A DNA stretch of 64,000 nt from Lachnospiraceae bacterium (GCA_910575155.1 CAJTDX010000004.1:1-64000), one strand, 5' to 3'; shown: positions 43,274 to 51,460, counted from the first letter of the stretch. A program made the numbers and translations. Notes: a model not told the origin generated them from the letters alone.

Positions 43274-43738
43274 ATGGTTATCAGGGAATACCAACCCACG
43301 GACTGTAAGGAAATACTCCGGTTATTTTATGATACAGTCCACAGTGTAAATTTAAAAGATTATGCGGAAGAACAATTAGCTGTATGGGCAACGGGCAAAG
43401 AGGATCAGGAAGAATGGAACCGGTCACTGCTGGGGCATTATAGTCTGGTTGCAATTGCAGATGAAATTGTAATCGGCTTTGGGGATATAGATCAGTCTGG
43501 CTACCTTGACCGTCTGTATATCCATAGAGATTATCAAAGGAAGGGAACAGCTTCTGCAATATGTAATAAACTGGAGCAGACGGTGATAGGAAAAATCGTT
43601 ACCCATGCGTCTGTTACTGCAAGGCCTTTCTTTGAAAAGAGGGGTTATAAGGTTATAAATGAGCAGCAGGTAGAGCGCAAAGGAATTGTCCTTAAGAATT
43701 ATGTTATGGAGAAATATAGATATAATAATGGATTATAA
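43274..43738 (+). CDS. GNAT-family N-acetyltransferase
   Basis: A 154-residue GNAT with VIREYQPTDCKEILRLFYDT at the start, then GFGDIDQSGYLDRLYIHRDY followed by QRKGTASAICNKLE, the acetyl-CoA loop (Q-R-K-G-T-A), and THASVTARPFFEKRGYKV. This is the YafP-like subfamily of putative acetyltransferases. It starts one base after the HxlR stop, with AGGGAGAAATAAC as ribosome site, so it is co-transcribed with the regulator. Its substrate is unknown. Confidence 0.88.
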   Translation: MVIREYQPTDCKEILRLFYDTVHSVNLKDYAEEQLAVWATGKEDQEEWNRSLLGHYSLVAIADEIVIGFGDIDQSGYLDRLYIHRDYQRKGTASAICNKLEQTVIGKIVTHASVTARPFFEKRGYKVINEQQVERKGIVLKNYVMEKYRYNNGL

Positions 43739-43743
43739 AACAT

Positions 43744-43778
43744 GACATCAGCCATTTATTCAGGTTGGTGTCTTTTTT
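43744..43778 (+). terminator. Terminator after acetyltransferase gene
   Basis: GACATCAGCC pairs with GGTTGGTGTC (two G-U pairs) and is followed by six T residues. Confidence 0.75.
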
Positions 43779-43918
43779 GGTTTCAGGAAATGAAAGGGGG
43801 GTTATCGCATTAACGTGCCGGGGAAAGCCCGGTTTCTGCAAAAAGGTTCTGGTTCCGTCCTTTGCCGGGGCGGTATATGCCATGTCACAGATGCCAGCAA
43901 CGGTCTTTGCGGCAGGTC

Positions 43919-44044
43919 GCTGATCTGCCTGTCCGTTATGCTGGCGATCACACTCCGGTCATGGAGGTCTATGATGGCGCAGTTATAACGTACTTCCCCG
44001 TTCTTCAGAAACAGGTATGTGAAATACGTACACCACTTCTGGTA
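43919..44044 (-). pseudogene. IS3-family transposase (orfB) fragment
   Basis: The reverse strand reads KWCTYFTYLFLKNGEVRYNC followed by AIIDLHDRSVIASITDR, the first conserved block of IS3-family DDE transposases (IS150 type). The first catalytic Asp (expected in WCTD) is replaced by Tyr. Both flanks are unrelated, and one end stops exactly at the 25-bp motif D. About 42 of 280 or so residues remain. Confidence 0.65.
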
Positions 44045-44127
44045 CATCGTTCGACAAATAACTGGATCAATCACTCAGAAAAGCAGGCTAGTGGTTGGTG
44101 TAGTTATTTGCGCAACGATGTACTAGT
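44040..44127. repeat. Dispersed 25-bp motif, head-to-head pair D/E
   Basis: Copies at 44040-44063 (reverse) and 44102-44127 (forward, ending ACGATGTACTAGT) flank a 38-base spacer. Same orientation and inner/outer ends as the pair at 34416-34477. It separates the IS3 scrap from a decarboxylase fragment. Confidence 0.6.
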
Positions 44128-44164
44128 TTGGCTTGTCCGCATGGACGAATCGTTGCGCTGCCAT

Positions 44165-44385
44165 CCGATAAGCGCAAAAGAAAACGGAATTACAAAAGAG
44201 GAAATTGCGGAGATTTTCACTCATGCTGCTTTTTACTGTGGCTGGCCGAAAGCGTGGGCAGTGTTTCGCATGGCAAAGGAAGTATGGACAGACGAAGAAA
44301 CCTTGCCGTGGAGATTCCCGGAGAACATACAGGCAATGAATGGCCGGAGCCGGTAGAGGATGCTTTCTATGACGCCCTGAAATAA
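44165..44385 (+). pseudogene. Carboxymuconolactone decarboxylase C-terminal fragment
   Basis: The frame reads SAKENGITKEEIAEIFTHAA followed by FYCGWPKAWAVFRMAKEVW, the conserved C-terminal helices of the carboxymuconolactone decarboxylase family. The N-terminal half, with the catalytic Cys/His region, is absent, and the 5' end begins shortly after the 25-bp motif E. A neighbouring frame gives a plausible native end (NEWPEPVEDAFYDALK), suggesting another frameshift. Confidence 0.6.
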
Positions 44386-44419
44386 GAGTTGTGGTATCTT
44401 CAAGAATTGAAAACAGAGA

Positions 44420-44467
44420 AGCGGCGGATGCAGTTTTCTTAAGGAGAGCGCATCTCGCTGCTTTTTT
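44420..44467 (+). terminator. Terminator at right part of island
   Basis: An imperfect stem (AGCGGCGGATGC with GCGCATCTCGCTGCT) is followed by six T residues. Confidence 0.5.
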
Positions 44468-44556
44468 AACGGTAATTAATCAAGTGCTCACGTTGGTTTT
44501 TTAGAATAATGCGGATTTTTCAAAGCGTGGGCCACATAAGGTTTTTTAAAATATAA

Positions 44557-44585
44557 TTGACTTTTTTGTCATACAAAAATATAAT
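44557..44585 (+). promoter_or_regulatory. Sigma-A promoter for RHH gene and hisS
   Basis: TTGACT at 44557 and TATAAT at 44580 with a 17-base spacer. It lies 21 bases upstream of the ribbon-helix-helix gene start and is the nearest good promoter to hisS. Confidence 0.7.
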
Positions 44586-44606
44586 AGATTCCGAGGAGGG
44601 ATCAGT

Positions 44607-44786
44607 ATGTCAAAGGCAGGTCGTCCAAAGGCGGAAACAAAAAAAGAAAAGATTGTAAGCGTAAGAATGAAGCCGGAGGATTATGCGAAAATAAAAAGGT
44701 ATGCCGAGTCCTCAAACAAGACCGTTACACAAGTGATGCAGGAAGGCGTTGCAAAATTACTGGAAGGGCAGGCAGAAGAACGCTAA
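44607..44786 (+). CDS. Ribbon-helix-helix protein, 59 aa
   Basis: A short gene with a strong ribosome site (GAGGAGGGATCAGT). The product starts MSKAGRPKAETKKEKIVSVR, then MKPEDYAKIKRYAESSNKTV, ending AKLLEGQAEER. The basic start, the beta strand (IVSVRM) and two helices are the Arc/CopG/MetJ ribbon-helix-helix fold, the type used by small element-borne repressors and antitoxins. It has its own promoter and lies 43 bases before hisS, so hisS is probably transcribed through it. No toxin partner is next to it. Confidence 0.75.
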   Translation: MSKAGRPKAETKKEKIVSVRMKPEDYAKIKRYAESSNKTVTQVMQEGVAKLLEGQAEER

Positions 44787-44829
44787 ACAGAATCAGACAG
44801 ACGGAAAAAGAGAAGATGGAGGAGACAAT

Positions 44830-46089
44830 ATGGCATTGGCAAAAAAGCCTGTGAACGGCATGAAAGATATTTTACCGGAGGAAATGCAGATTCGCGATTA
44901 TGTGATGAACGTAATCAAGGATACTTACCGCAGTTTCGGTTTTACCCCGATTGAGACTCCCTGTATGGAGAATATCGGGAATCTTACCAATAAGCAGGGC
45001 GGAGAAAATGAAAAATTAATTTTTAAAATATTAAAGCGCGGAGAGAAATTGAAGCTTGATACAGCAGAATCAGAGCGGGATGTGGTGGATTTTGGGATGC
45101 GTTATGACCTGACGGTACCTTTGGCCAGGTTCTATTCTAATAATTCCAATCATCTGCCGTCGCCTTTTAAGGCTCTGCAGATGGGAAATGTATGGCGGGC
45201 CGATCGTCCCCAGCGGGGAAGATACCGCCAGTTTATGCAGTGTGATATTGATATTCTGGGAGAACCGGGAAACCTTGCGGAAATTGAACTGATTCTTGCC
45301 ACAACCACAACGCTTGGCAAATTAGGTTTTCGTAATTTCCAGATCCGCATCAATGAGCGCAGAATTTTAAAAGCTATGGCAAAATACAGCGGTTTTGCAG
45401 AAGAATCTTACGATACTGTGTTTATTATTCTGGATAAAATGGACAAAATTGGTCTGGAAGGCGTGGCTGAGGAATTGAGAAAAGGCGGTTTTGCCCCGGA
45501 ATGTATTGATAAATATCTTGAACTGTTCCGGAACATGGAAGGGAAAAAAGAGGTGGAAGCCTGCGTTACCTATCTGACAGAAACACTGGGAGACGCTCTG
45601 GATCAGGAAGCTGCGGTAAATTTAAAAGAGATTGCAGCCAGCGTCAACGCCACCAAAGCGGCAGAGTTTGAACTGGTATTTGATCCAACTCTGGTGCGCG
45701 GCATGTCCTATTATACAGGGACTATTTTTGAGATTGCCATGCCGGAGTTTGGCGGAAGCTGCGGTGGAGGCGGACGCTATGACGGAATGATCGGCAAATT
45801 TACAGGAAAAGATGTTCCGGCCTGCGGATTTTCCATTGGATTTGAGCGTATTATCCTGCTGCTGCTGGAGAACGGTTTTCAAGTGCCGGGGCAGTCGGAA
45901 AAAATCGCCTATCTGATTGAGAAGAATTATCCGTCCGACAAGCTGATTCAGGTGATGGAAGAGGCGCAAAAAGAGCGCGGCGCAGGAAAGCAGATTCTGG
46001 TGGCGCGTATGAATAAAAACCGTAAGTTTCAGAAGGAAAAACTGGCGGCGGAAGGATATTGTGAGTTTAAAGAATTTTTTAATGATTAG
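44830..46089 (+). CDS. hisS: Histidyl-tRNA synthetase
   Basis: A class II aminoacyl-tRNA synthetase charging tRNA-His, 419 residues. Visible are the N-terminal PVNGMKDILPEEM, motif 2 (WRADRPQRGRYRQFMQCDID), the HisRS signature VRGMSYYTGTIFEIAMPEFG, GGGGRYDGMIG and motif 3 (ACGFSIGFERI). The ATG at 44830 follows AGATGGAGGAGACAAT. It normally follows hemZ in this group; here the decayed element and a small repressor gene lie between. aspS follows 57 bases later. Confidence 0.95.
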   Translation: MALAKKPVNGMKDILPEEMQIRDYVMNVIKDTYRSFGFTPIETPCMENIGNLTNKQGGENEKLIFKILKRGEKLKLDTAESERDVVDFGMRYDLTVPLARFYSNNSNHLPSPFKALQMGNVWRADRPQRGRYRQFMQCDIDILGEPGNLAEIELILATTTTLGKLGFRNFQIRINERRILKAMAKYSGFAEESYDTVFIILDKMDKIGLEGVAEELRKGGFAPECIDKYLELFRNMEGKKEVEACVTYLTETLGDALDQEAAVNLKEIAASVNATKAAEFELVFDPTLVRGMSYYTGTIFEIAMPEFGGSCGGGGRYDGMIGKFTGKDVPACGFSIGFERIILLLLENGFQVPGQSEKIAYLIEKNYPSDKLIQVMEEAQKERGAGKQILVARMNKNRKFQKEKLAAEGYCEFKEFFND

Positions 46090-46146
46090 AAAAACAGTTC
46101 AGAAAGTGAATAATATACTGGAACACAAATAAGGAGGAAAAAAATA

Positions 46147-47946
46147 ATGGCGGAATCAATGAAAGGGCTGCACAGAACCCACAGATGTACGGAGGTTTCC
46201 CATGGCAATATCGGACAAACCGTCACAGTTATGGGATGGGTACAGAAAAGAAGAAATCTGGGGAGCCTGATTTTTATAGATTTGAGAGACCGTTCCGGGC
46301 TGCTTCAGATTGTGTTTGACGAGCCTAAAGTGGGAAAAGAAGGATTTGCCAAAGCAGAAACTCTGAGAAGTGAGTTTGTGGTGGCGGTAACCGGAACCAT
46401 TGAGAAAAGGTCGGCGGCTGTCAATGAACATTTAAAAACGGGAGATATAGAAGTCATTGCGTCAGATATTCGTATCTTGTCGGAATCCGAGACGCCTCCC
46501 TTTCCCATTGAGGAAAATTCTCAGACCAAAGACGACCTGCGTCTCAGGTACCGCTACCTGGATCTGAGACGACCGGATATTCAGAGGAATCTGATGATGA
46601 AAAGCAAGGTGGCAATGCTGCTGCGCAGCTTTATGGCGCAGGAAGGATTTCTGGAAATTGAAACGCCCATATTGACAAAATCCACGCCGGAAGGAGCCAG
46701 AGATTATCTGGTGCCCAGCCGTGTGCATCCGGGAACTTTCTATGCGCTGCCTCAGTCTCCTCAGTTGTTTAAACAGCTTTTGATGTGTTCCGGTTATGAC
46801 CGCTATTTTCAGATTGCCCGCTGTTTCCGTGACGAGGATCTGCGCGCGGACCGTCAGCCGGAATTTACCCAGGCGGATATGGAATTATCGTTTGTGGATG
46901 TGGATGATGTTATTGACGTCAATGAGCGTCTCTTACAGTATGTATTTAAAGAAGCCGCAGGCGTGGAGATCAGCCTTCCGATTCAGCGGATGACCTGGCA
47001 GGAGGCTATGGACCGTTTTGGTTCTGATAAGCCCGATACCCGTTTTGGTATGGAGCTGGTAAATGTATCTGAGACAGTTGCAGGCTGCGGTTTTGGCGTG
47101 TTTACAGGGGCATTGGAGCAGGGCGGATCTGTCCGGGGCATTAATGCCAAAGGTCAGGGAAGTATGCCGAGGAAAAAAATTGACAAACTGGTGGAGTTTG
47201 CCAAAGGCTATGGCGCCAAAGGGCTTGCCTATCTGGCGGTAAATGAGGACGGAAGTTATAAATCTTCTTTTGCAAAATTTATGACAGAAGAGCAGCTGCA
47301 GGCTCTGGCGCAAAGAATGCAGGGAGAACCGGGAGATCTGCTTTTGTTTGCAGCAGATAAAAATAAAGTAGTCTGGGATGTGCTGGGTGCGCTTCGTCTG
47401 GAACTGGCGCGGCAACTGGAACTGATTGATAAGAATCAGTATCATTTTCTGTGGATTACAGAGTTTCCGCTGTTGGAGTGGTCTGAGGAAGAAAACCGCT
47501 TTATGGCGATGCACCATCCGTTTACCATGCCGATGGAAGAAGATTGGGATAAAATTGATACGGATCCCGGCGCTGTGCGCGCCAAAGCCTATGATATTGT
47601 GCTGAACGGAACAGAGCTGGGCGGCGGCTCTGTGCGTATCCATCAGGATGATATTCAGGAAAAAATGCTGGAAGTGCTGGGATTTACCAAAGAGAGCGCT
47701 TATGAGCAGTTCGGATTTCTGCTGAACGCTTTTAAATATGGAGTACCGCCTCATGCCGGGCTTGCTTATGGACTGGACCGCATGATTATGCTGATGATGC
47801 ATTGTGATTCTATTCGCGATGTGATTGCGTTCCCCAAGGTGAAAGACGCCTCCTGTCTGATGACAGACGCGCCCAATGTGGTGGATGAGAAGCAGTTGGA
47901 AGAGCTGGCGCTGTCCGTTGAGGCTTTGCAGGAGAAGGAGCAGTGA
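46147..47946 (+). CDS. aspS: Aspartyl-tRNA synthetase
   Basis: A 599-residue bacterial-type AspRS with an N-terminal OB-fold anticodon domain (GHIGQTV-like start, VMGWVQKRRNLGSLIFIDLR), the class II core (YFQIARCFRDEDLRADRQPE followed by FTQAD), the GAD insertion (residues about 290-420) and the C-terminal motif 3 (AYGLDRMIMLMM). Length is as expected for the bacterial form. AATAAGGAGGAAAAAAATA precedes the ATG. The stop overlaps the start of the HAD phosphatase gene. Confidence 0.96.
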   Translation: MAESMKGLHRTHRCTEVSHGNIGQTVTVMGWVQKRRNLGSLIFIDLRDRSGLLQIVFDEPKVGKEGFAKAETLRSEFVVAVTGTIEKRSAAVNEHLKTGDIEVIASDIRILSESETPPFPIEENSQTKDDLRLRYRYLDLRRPDIQRNLMMKSKVAMLLRSFMAQEGFLEIETPILTKSTPEGARDYLVPSRVHPGTFYALPQSPQLFKQLLMCSGYDRYFQIARCFRDEDLRADRQPEFTQADMELSFVDVDDVIDVNERLLQYVFKEAAGVEISLPIQRMTWQEAMDRFGSDKPDTRFGMELVNVSETVAGCGFGVFTGALEQGGSVRGINAKGQGSMPRKKIDKLVEFAKGYGAKGLAYLAVNEDGSYKSSFAKFMTEEQLQALAQRMQGEPGDLLLFAADKNKVVWDVLGALRLELARQLELIDKNQYHFLWITEFPLLEWSEEENRFMAMHHPFTMPMEEDWDKIDTDPGAVRAKAYDIVLNGTELGGGSVRIHQDDIQEKMLEVLGFTKESAYEQFGFLLNAFKYGVPPHAGLAYGLDRMIMLMMHCDSIRDVIAFPKVKDASCLMTDAPNVVDEKQLEELALSVEALQEKEQ

Positions 47947-48629
47947 TGAAAACAGGAGTTTTATTTGATCTGGACGGCACTTTGTGGGACTCCTCGAAAG
48001 AGGTGGCTGATTCCTGGAAAGATGCCCTGGATAAACGCCCGGAAATCCATAAAGAAATTACGACAGAGCTGATTCAGTCTGTTATGGGAAGGAGCATGTA
48101 TGAAATTGCAGATCTGTTGTTTGCAGAATATGATCTGAATACCAGAAGGGAACTGCTGGATTACTGCTGCCAGGAAGAAAATGAATATATACGCCGCCAT
48201 GGAGGACGGCTGTTCGAAGGTCTGGAAGAAACGTTAAAGCGGTTAAAAGAGCAGGGGTATGATCTGTTTATTGTAAGCAACTGTCAGGTGGGTTATATTG
48301 AGGCGTTTTTGCAGTACTATGGACTGGCGGGATATTTTGAGGATTTTGAGAGCTTCGGCGCAACCGGCAGGGAAAAAGGGTATAATATCCGTCTGGTGGC
48401 AGAGCGGAACCATTTGCAGCAGGCGGTGTATGTGGGAGATACGCAGGGCGATTATCTGGCTGCCACGGAAGCGGGACTCTCATTTATTCATGCCAGGACA
48501 GGCTATGGGAGTGTGGAAGCAGAGGTAAAATTTATTACGCAGCTTCAGGAACTGCCCGAAATGTTAAAGACATATTTTGCAGACGGTTATGGAACGATTG
48601 CCGTGCAGGAACATGTGAAAGGAGAATAA
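47946..48629 (+). CDS. HAD-family phosphatase
   Basis: A 227-residue HAD hydrolase of the phosphoglycolate phosphatase/beta-phosphoglucomutase group: motif I FDLDGTLWDSS (nucleophile Asp), motif II (LFIVSNCQ), motif III Lys (TGREKGYNI) and motif IV (YVGDTQGDYLAA). A cap domain lies at residues about 16-85. The ATG overlaps the aspS stop by one base and follows GGAGAAGGAGCAGTG. The substrate is unknown; its place between aspS and luxS is a housekeeping context. Confidence 0.88.
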   Translation: MKTGVLFDLDGTLWDSSKEVADSWKDALDKRPEIHKEITTELIQSVMGRSMYEIADLLFAEYDLNTRRELLDYCCQEENEYIRRHGGRLFEGLEETLKRLKEQGYDLFIVSNCQVGYIEAFLQYYGLAGYFEDFESFGATGREKGYNIRLVAERNHLQQAVYVGDTQGDYLAATEAGLSFIHARTGYGSVEAEVKFITQLQELPEMLKTYFADGYGTIAVQEHVKGE

Positions 48630-48634
48630 AGAAT

Positions 48635-49114
48635 ATGGAAAAAATTGCAAGTTTTACCATTGATCATAATAAATTGCAGCCTGGTGTTTACGTATCCAGG
48701 AAAGATCATATAGGAAAAGAGGTTATTACTACGTTTGATTTGCGTATGACTTCTCCGAATGAGGAACCTGTGATGAATACGGCGGAAATGCATACCATAG
48801 AGCATCTGGCGGCGACTTATTTAAGAAACGATCCGCAATATAAGGATCGGGTTATATATTTTGGTCCTATGGGATGCCGGACAGGTTTTTATTTGCTGCT
48901 TGCCGGAGATTATGAATCCGCGGACGTAGTGGAACTGGTTACGAAAATGTATGAATTTATCCGGGATTTCAAGGAGGAAGTGCCGGGCGCAAGTCCCAGA
49001 GACTGCGGAAATTATCTGGATATGAATCTGGGAATGGCAAATTATCTTGCAAACCGTTATCTGACGCAGGTCTTATATGATATTGATGAGAATCATCTGG
49101 TGTATCCAAAATAG
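48635..49114 (+). CDS. luxS: S-ribosylhomocysteine lyase
   Basis: LuxS splits S-ribosylhomocysteine into homocysteine and DPD, the precursor of autoinducer-2. The 159-residue protein has the metal-binding HTIEHLAATYLRN (HxxEH) and later PGASPRDCGNYLDMN with the metal-ligand Cys in RDCG. GPMGCRTGFYLL contains the catalytic Cys. AAAGGAGAATAAAGAAT supports the ATG. The neighbouring nucleosidase gene supplies its substrate. Confidence 0.96.
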   Translation: MEKIASFTIDHNKLQPGVYVSRKDHIGKEVITTFDLRMTSPNEEPVMNTAEMHTIEHLAATYLRNDPQYKDRVIYFGPMGCRTGFYLLLAGDYESADVVELVTKMYEFIRDFKEEVPGASPRDCGNYLDMNLGMANYLANRYLTQVLYDIDENHLVYPK

Positions 49115-49125
49115 AAGGAGGAGCA

Positions 49126-49824
49126 ATGAAAAAAATAGGGATTATTGGCGCTATGGAGCTGGAAGTAGAGGCGCTAAAAGCGAAAATGGAGATTCACAGG
49201 ACGGAACAAAAAGCGTCTATGGAATTTCAGGAAGGAATCTTAAATGGAACAGAAGTTGTGATTGTGCGAAGCGGCATTGGAAAGGTGAACGCAGCGCTCT
49301 GTACCCAGATTCTCTGTGATGTGTTTGAGGTCAGTCATATCATTAATACAGGTGTGGCAGGTTCTCTGAAAAATGAGATTGATATCGGGGATATTGTGGT
49401 TTCAGCAGATGCCCTGCATCATGATGTGGACGTTCGGGTATTTGGCTATCCTCTGGGGGAGGTTCCTCAGGTTGGCTGCCTTGCATTCCAGGCAGATGAA
49501 CGTCTGGGACAGCTTGCAGTTTCCTGCTGCCGTGAAGTGAATCCCGATATCAGTGTATATCAGGGAAGAATTGTCAGCGGAGACCAATTTATCAGTGATA
49601 AGAACGTAAAGGACGCGATTATAGAGAATTTTCAGGGATTTTGTGTGGAAATGGAAGGGGCGTCTATTGCCCATGCGGCCTTTTTAAACCAGATCCCATT
49701 TGTGATTATCCGTGCGATTTCGGATAAAGCAGATGACAGCGCAGAGATGGATTATCCTGCTTTTGAAAAGGCGGCTGCAGCGCATTCTGCAGCTTTGGTT
49801 GAGCATATGCTGCCTTTGATTTAG
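49126..49824 (+). CDS. mtnN: 5'-methylthioadenosine/S-adenosylhomocysteine nucleosidase
   Basis: The Pfs/MtnN enzyme releases adenine from S-adenosylhomocysteine and methylthioadenosine, feeding LuxS. The 232-residue protein shows IGIIGAMELEVEALK, the conserved IINTGVAGSL, VEMEGASIAHAA with the catalytic Glu, and IRAISDKAD with the catalytic Asp. AGAAGGAGGAGCA precedes the ATG 11 bases after luxS. The pair forms the activated methyl cycle unit, ended by a long terminator. Confidence 0.95.
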   Translation: MKKIGIIGAMELEVEALKAKMEIHRTEQKASMEFQEGILNGTEVVIVRSGIGKVNAALCTQILCDVFEVSHIINTGVAGSLKNEIDIGDIVVSADALHHDVDVRVFGYPLGEVPQVGCLAFQADERLGQLAVSCCREVNPDISVYQGRIVSGDQFISDKNVKDAIIENFQGFCVEMEGASIAHAAFLNQIPFVIIRAISDKADDSAEMDYPAFEKAAAAHSAALVEHMLPLI

Positions 49825-49856
49825 AATATCTTACCGGCAGACTCCATATAATTGGC

Positions 49857-49933
49857 AGAGGCTGCCGCAGAATATGACTCAGACAAATATACGGATATAT
49901 TCTGTCTGATCTTCATTCTGCGGCAGCCTCTTT
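49857..49933 (+). terminator. Terminator after luxS-mtnN
   Basis: A 17-bp arm (AGAGGCTGCCGCAGAAT) pairs with ATTCTGCGGCAGCCTCT, with an inner smaller hairpin, followed by TTTATG. It also separates the convergent alcohol dehydrogenase gene. Confidence 0.85.
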
Positions 49934-49958
49934 ATGTACTGAAAAGCCTGTTCAATAC

Positions 49959-51149
49959 TTAGAAATCAATTTCTTCGTCATAGAAACATGCTTTTAACAG
50001 CTGTTCCATTTCTTCCGGCGTGGGAATCCTGGGATTAGAGCCGGTGCAGGCGTCGGAAATCGCCAGTTTTGCAACTTCTGGAAGTTTATCCATAAATTCT
50101 TTCTCATCAATGATACCGCCCTCGTAATCTTTAATACAGGAAGGAATTTCCAGCGAAGCGTTCATAGATTTTAATTCTGCAATCAGAGCGTCCGTCAGTT
50201 CTTCATTGCTGCTGCCTTTTAAGCCGATAAAGGAAGCGATCTGTGCATAACGTGCGGCAGCCTCGTCATTTTTGGAATTGTATTTGATGACCTTGGGCAG
50301 ATACATAGCGTTTGCACATCCGTGTACAATATGTCCGCCGCTGTAGGCGGCTCCGGTCTTATGCGCCATAGAATGTACAATTCCCAGCAATGCGTTGGAG
50401 AATGCCATACCAGCCAGGCATTGTGCGTTGTGCATCCGGTCGCGGGCTTCCATATCGCCGTCAAATGAGGCTTTCAGATCCTGGTGGATCATCTTAATTG
50501 CATGGAGCGCCAGCGGGTCTGTATAGTCGCAATGAAGCGTGGAGACGTAAGCTTCAATGGCATGAGTCATGGCGTCCATTCCGGTATGTGCCGTCAGTTT
50601 CTGCGGCATGGTCTCAGCAAGATCCGGATCTACGATAGCAACGTCCGGCGTGATGTTGAAATCTGCGAGAGGATATTTGATGCCTTTTGCATAATCAGTG
50701 ATTACAGAGAATGCAGTAACCTCTGTAGCAGTTCCGGAAGTAGAAGGAATGGCACAGAATCTGGCTTTGGTTCTCAGGGTTGGGAAGCTGAAAGGGGTAA
50801 TCAGATCCTCAAAGGTTGTATCCGGATATTCATAAAACGCCCACATGGCCTTTGCAGCGTCAATCGGAGATCCGCCGCCCATGGAAATAATCCAGTCAGG
50901 CTCAAATTCGCGCATTTTCTCAGCGCCTTTCATTACAGTTTCCACACTGGGATCAGGTTCTACATTCTCAAACAGCGCGACTTCCATGCCTGCCTCTTTC
51001 AGGTAGTTAACTGCACGGTCCAGAAAACCGAACCGCCGCATAGAGCCGCCGCCCACTACAATAATAGCTTTTTTTCCATTCAGGTTTTTTAGCTCTTCCA
51101 GTGAACCTTTTCCGTGATATAAATCTCTTGGTAATGTAAAACGTGCCAT
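49959..51149 (-). CDS. Iron-containing alcohol dehydrogenase
   Basis: A 396-residue group III (iron-dependent) dehydrogenase. The N-terminal NAD(P) domain has KKAIIVVGGGSMRRFGFLD and SMGGGSPIDAAKAMW. The metal-binding region has TGMDAMTHAIEAYVS, then GIVHSMAHKTGAAYSGGHIV with HG following, with the conserved His ligands. This is the family of butanol/lactaldehyde/1,2-propanediol dehydrogenases; the exact substrate cannot be read from sequence. The ATG at 51149 follows TAGGAGGTTCTTT. A candidate promoter lies upstream at 51202-51230. Confidence 0.92.
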   Translation of the reverse strand: MARFTLPRDLYHGKGSLEELKNLNGKKAIIVVGGGSMRRFGFLDRAVNYLKEAGMEVALFENVEPDPSVETVMKGAEKMREFEPDWIISMGGGSPIDAAKAMWAFYEYPDTTFEDLITPFSFPTLRTKARFCAIPSTSGTATEVTAFSVITDYAKGIKYPLADFNITPDVAIVDPDLAETMPQKLTAHTGMDAMTHAIEAYVSTLHCDYTDPLALHAIKMIHQDLKASFDGDMEARDRMHNAQCLAGMAFSNALLGIVHSMAHKTGAAYSGGHIVHGCANAMYLPKVIKYNSKNDEAAARYAQIASFIGLKGSSNEELTDALIAELKSMNASLEIPSCIKDYEGGIIDEKEFMDKLPEVAKLAISDACTGSNPRIPTPEEMEQLLKACFYDEEIDF

Positions 51150-51201
51150 AAAGAACCTCCTAAAAATAATGATAATTTTAAATTTTGATAGCTTTAATGA
51201 G

Positions 51202-51230
51202 ATGGTATCATCAAATTGCATAAAAGTCAA
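51202..51230 (-). promoter_or_regulatory. Candidate promoter of the alcohol dehydrogenase gene
   Basis: On the reverse strand, TTGACT and TACCAT are separated by 17 bases, 53 bases before the start codon. The rest of the 311-base gap to the PAP2 gene is AT-rich and holds no gene. Confidence 0.5.
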
Positions 51231-51370
51231 TGTGAAATTTCTAAAATTATAAGTAAATTATACAAATAATCACACGAATGTTTTTAGTAAAATACAGAGT
51301 TCTTATGACTGACGTCAGTGAAAGAAATTGTAACAATTTTTTAATAATTTCTTAAATCAGAAGAAATCCC

Positions 51371-51399
51371 ATTGTTTCTCTGTACTTCCTGTGCTATAA
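51371..51399 (+). promoter_or_regulatory. Sigma-A promoter of the PAP2 gene
   Basis: TTGTTT and a perfect TATAAT at 51394, spaced by 17 bases, 62 bases before the ATG. Confidence 0.6.
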
Positions 51400-51460
51400 T
51401 GCATTTTACTTATGTATATAATATTGGAATGAAATGATCAGCAGGAAGTGAAAGGTTTTT

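Larger units (their letters stand above)
26640..44600. mobile_element. Decayed integrative/conjugative element between hemZ and hisS
   Basis: This stretch holds typical remains of a Tn1549-like or related clostridial conjugative element: MobC-like protein, relaxase ends, ParB, TnpV remnants, a KTR-type Cys-rich protein, a DUF6075-like fragment and transposase scraps. Many are truncated or frameshifted. No integrase or serine recombinase, VirD4, VirB4 or VirB6 gene remains, so it cannot move by itself. It separates hemZ from hisS, which are normally adjacent in this group. Boundaries are approximate: the left lies after the hemZ terminator and the right near the 44557 promoter. Confidence 0.7.

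Noticed and set aside
39345-44385. One cupin-decarboxylase fusion gene split by an insertion
   Set aside because: The cupin piece lies upstream and the decarboxylase end lies downstream, opposite to the order I expect in fused proteins; they are more likely separate fragments.
46933-47802. 289-codon reverse frame inside aspS
   Set aside because: It is antisense to the conserved AspRS core, His/Gln-rich in composition, and without initiation signals.
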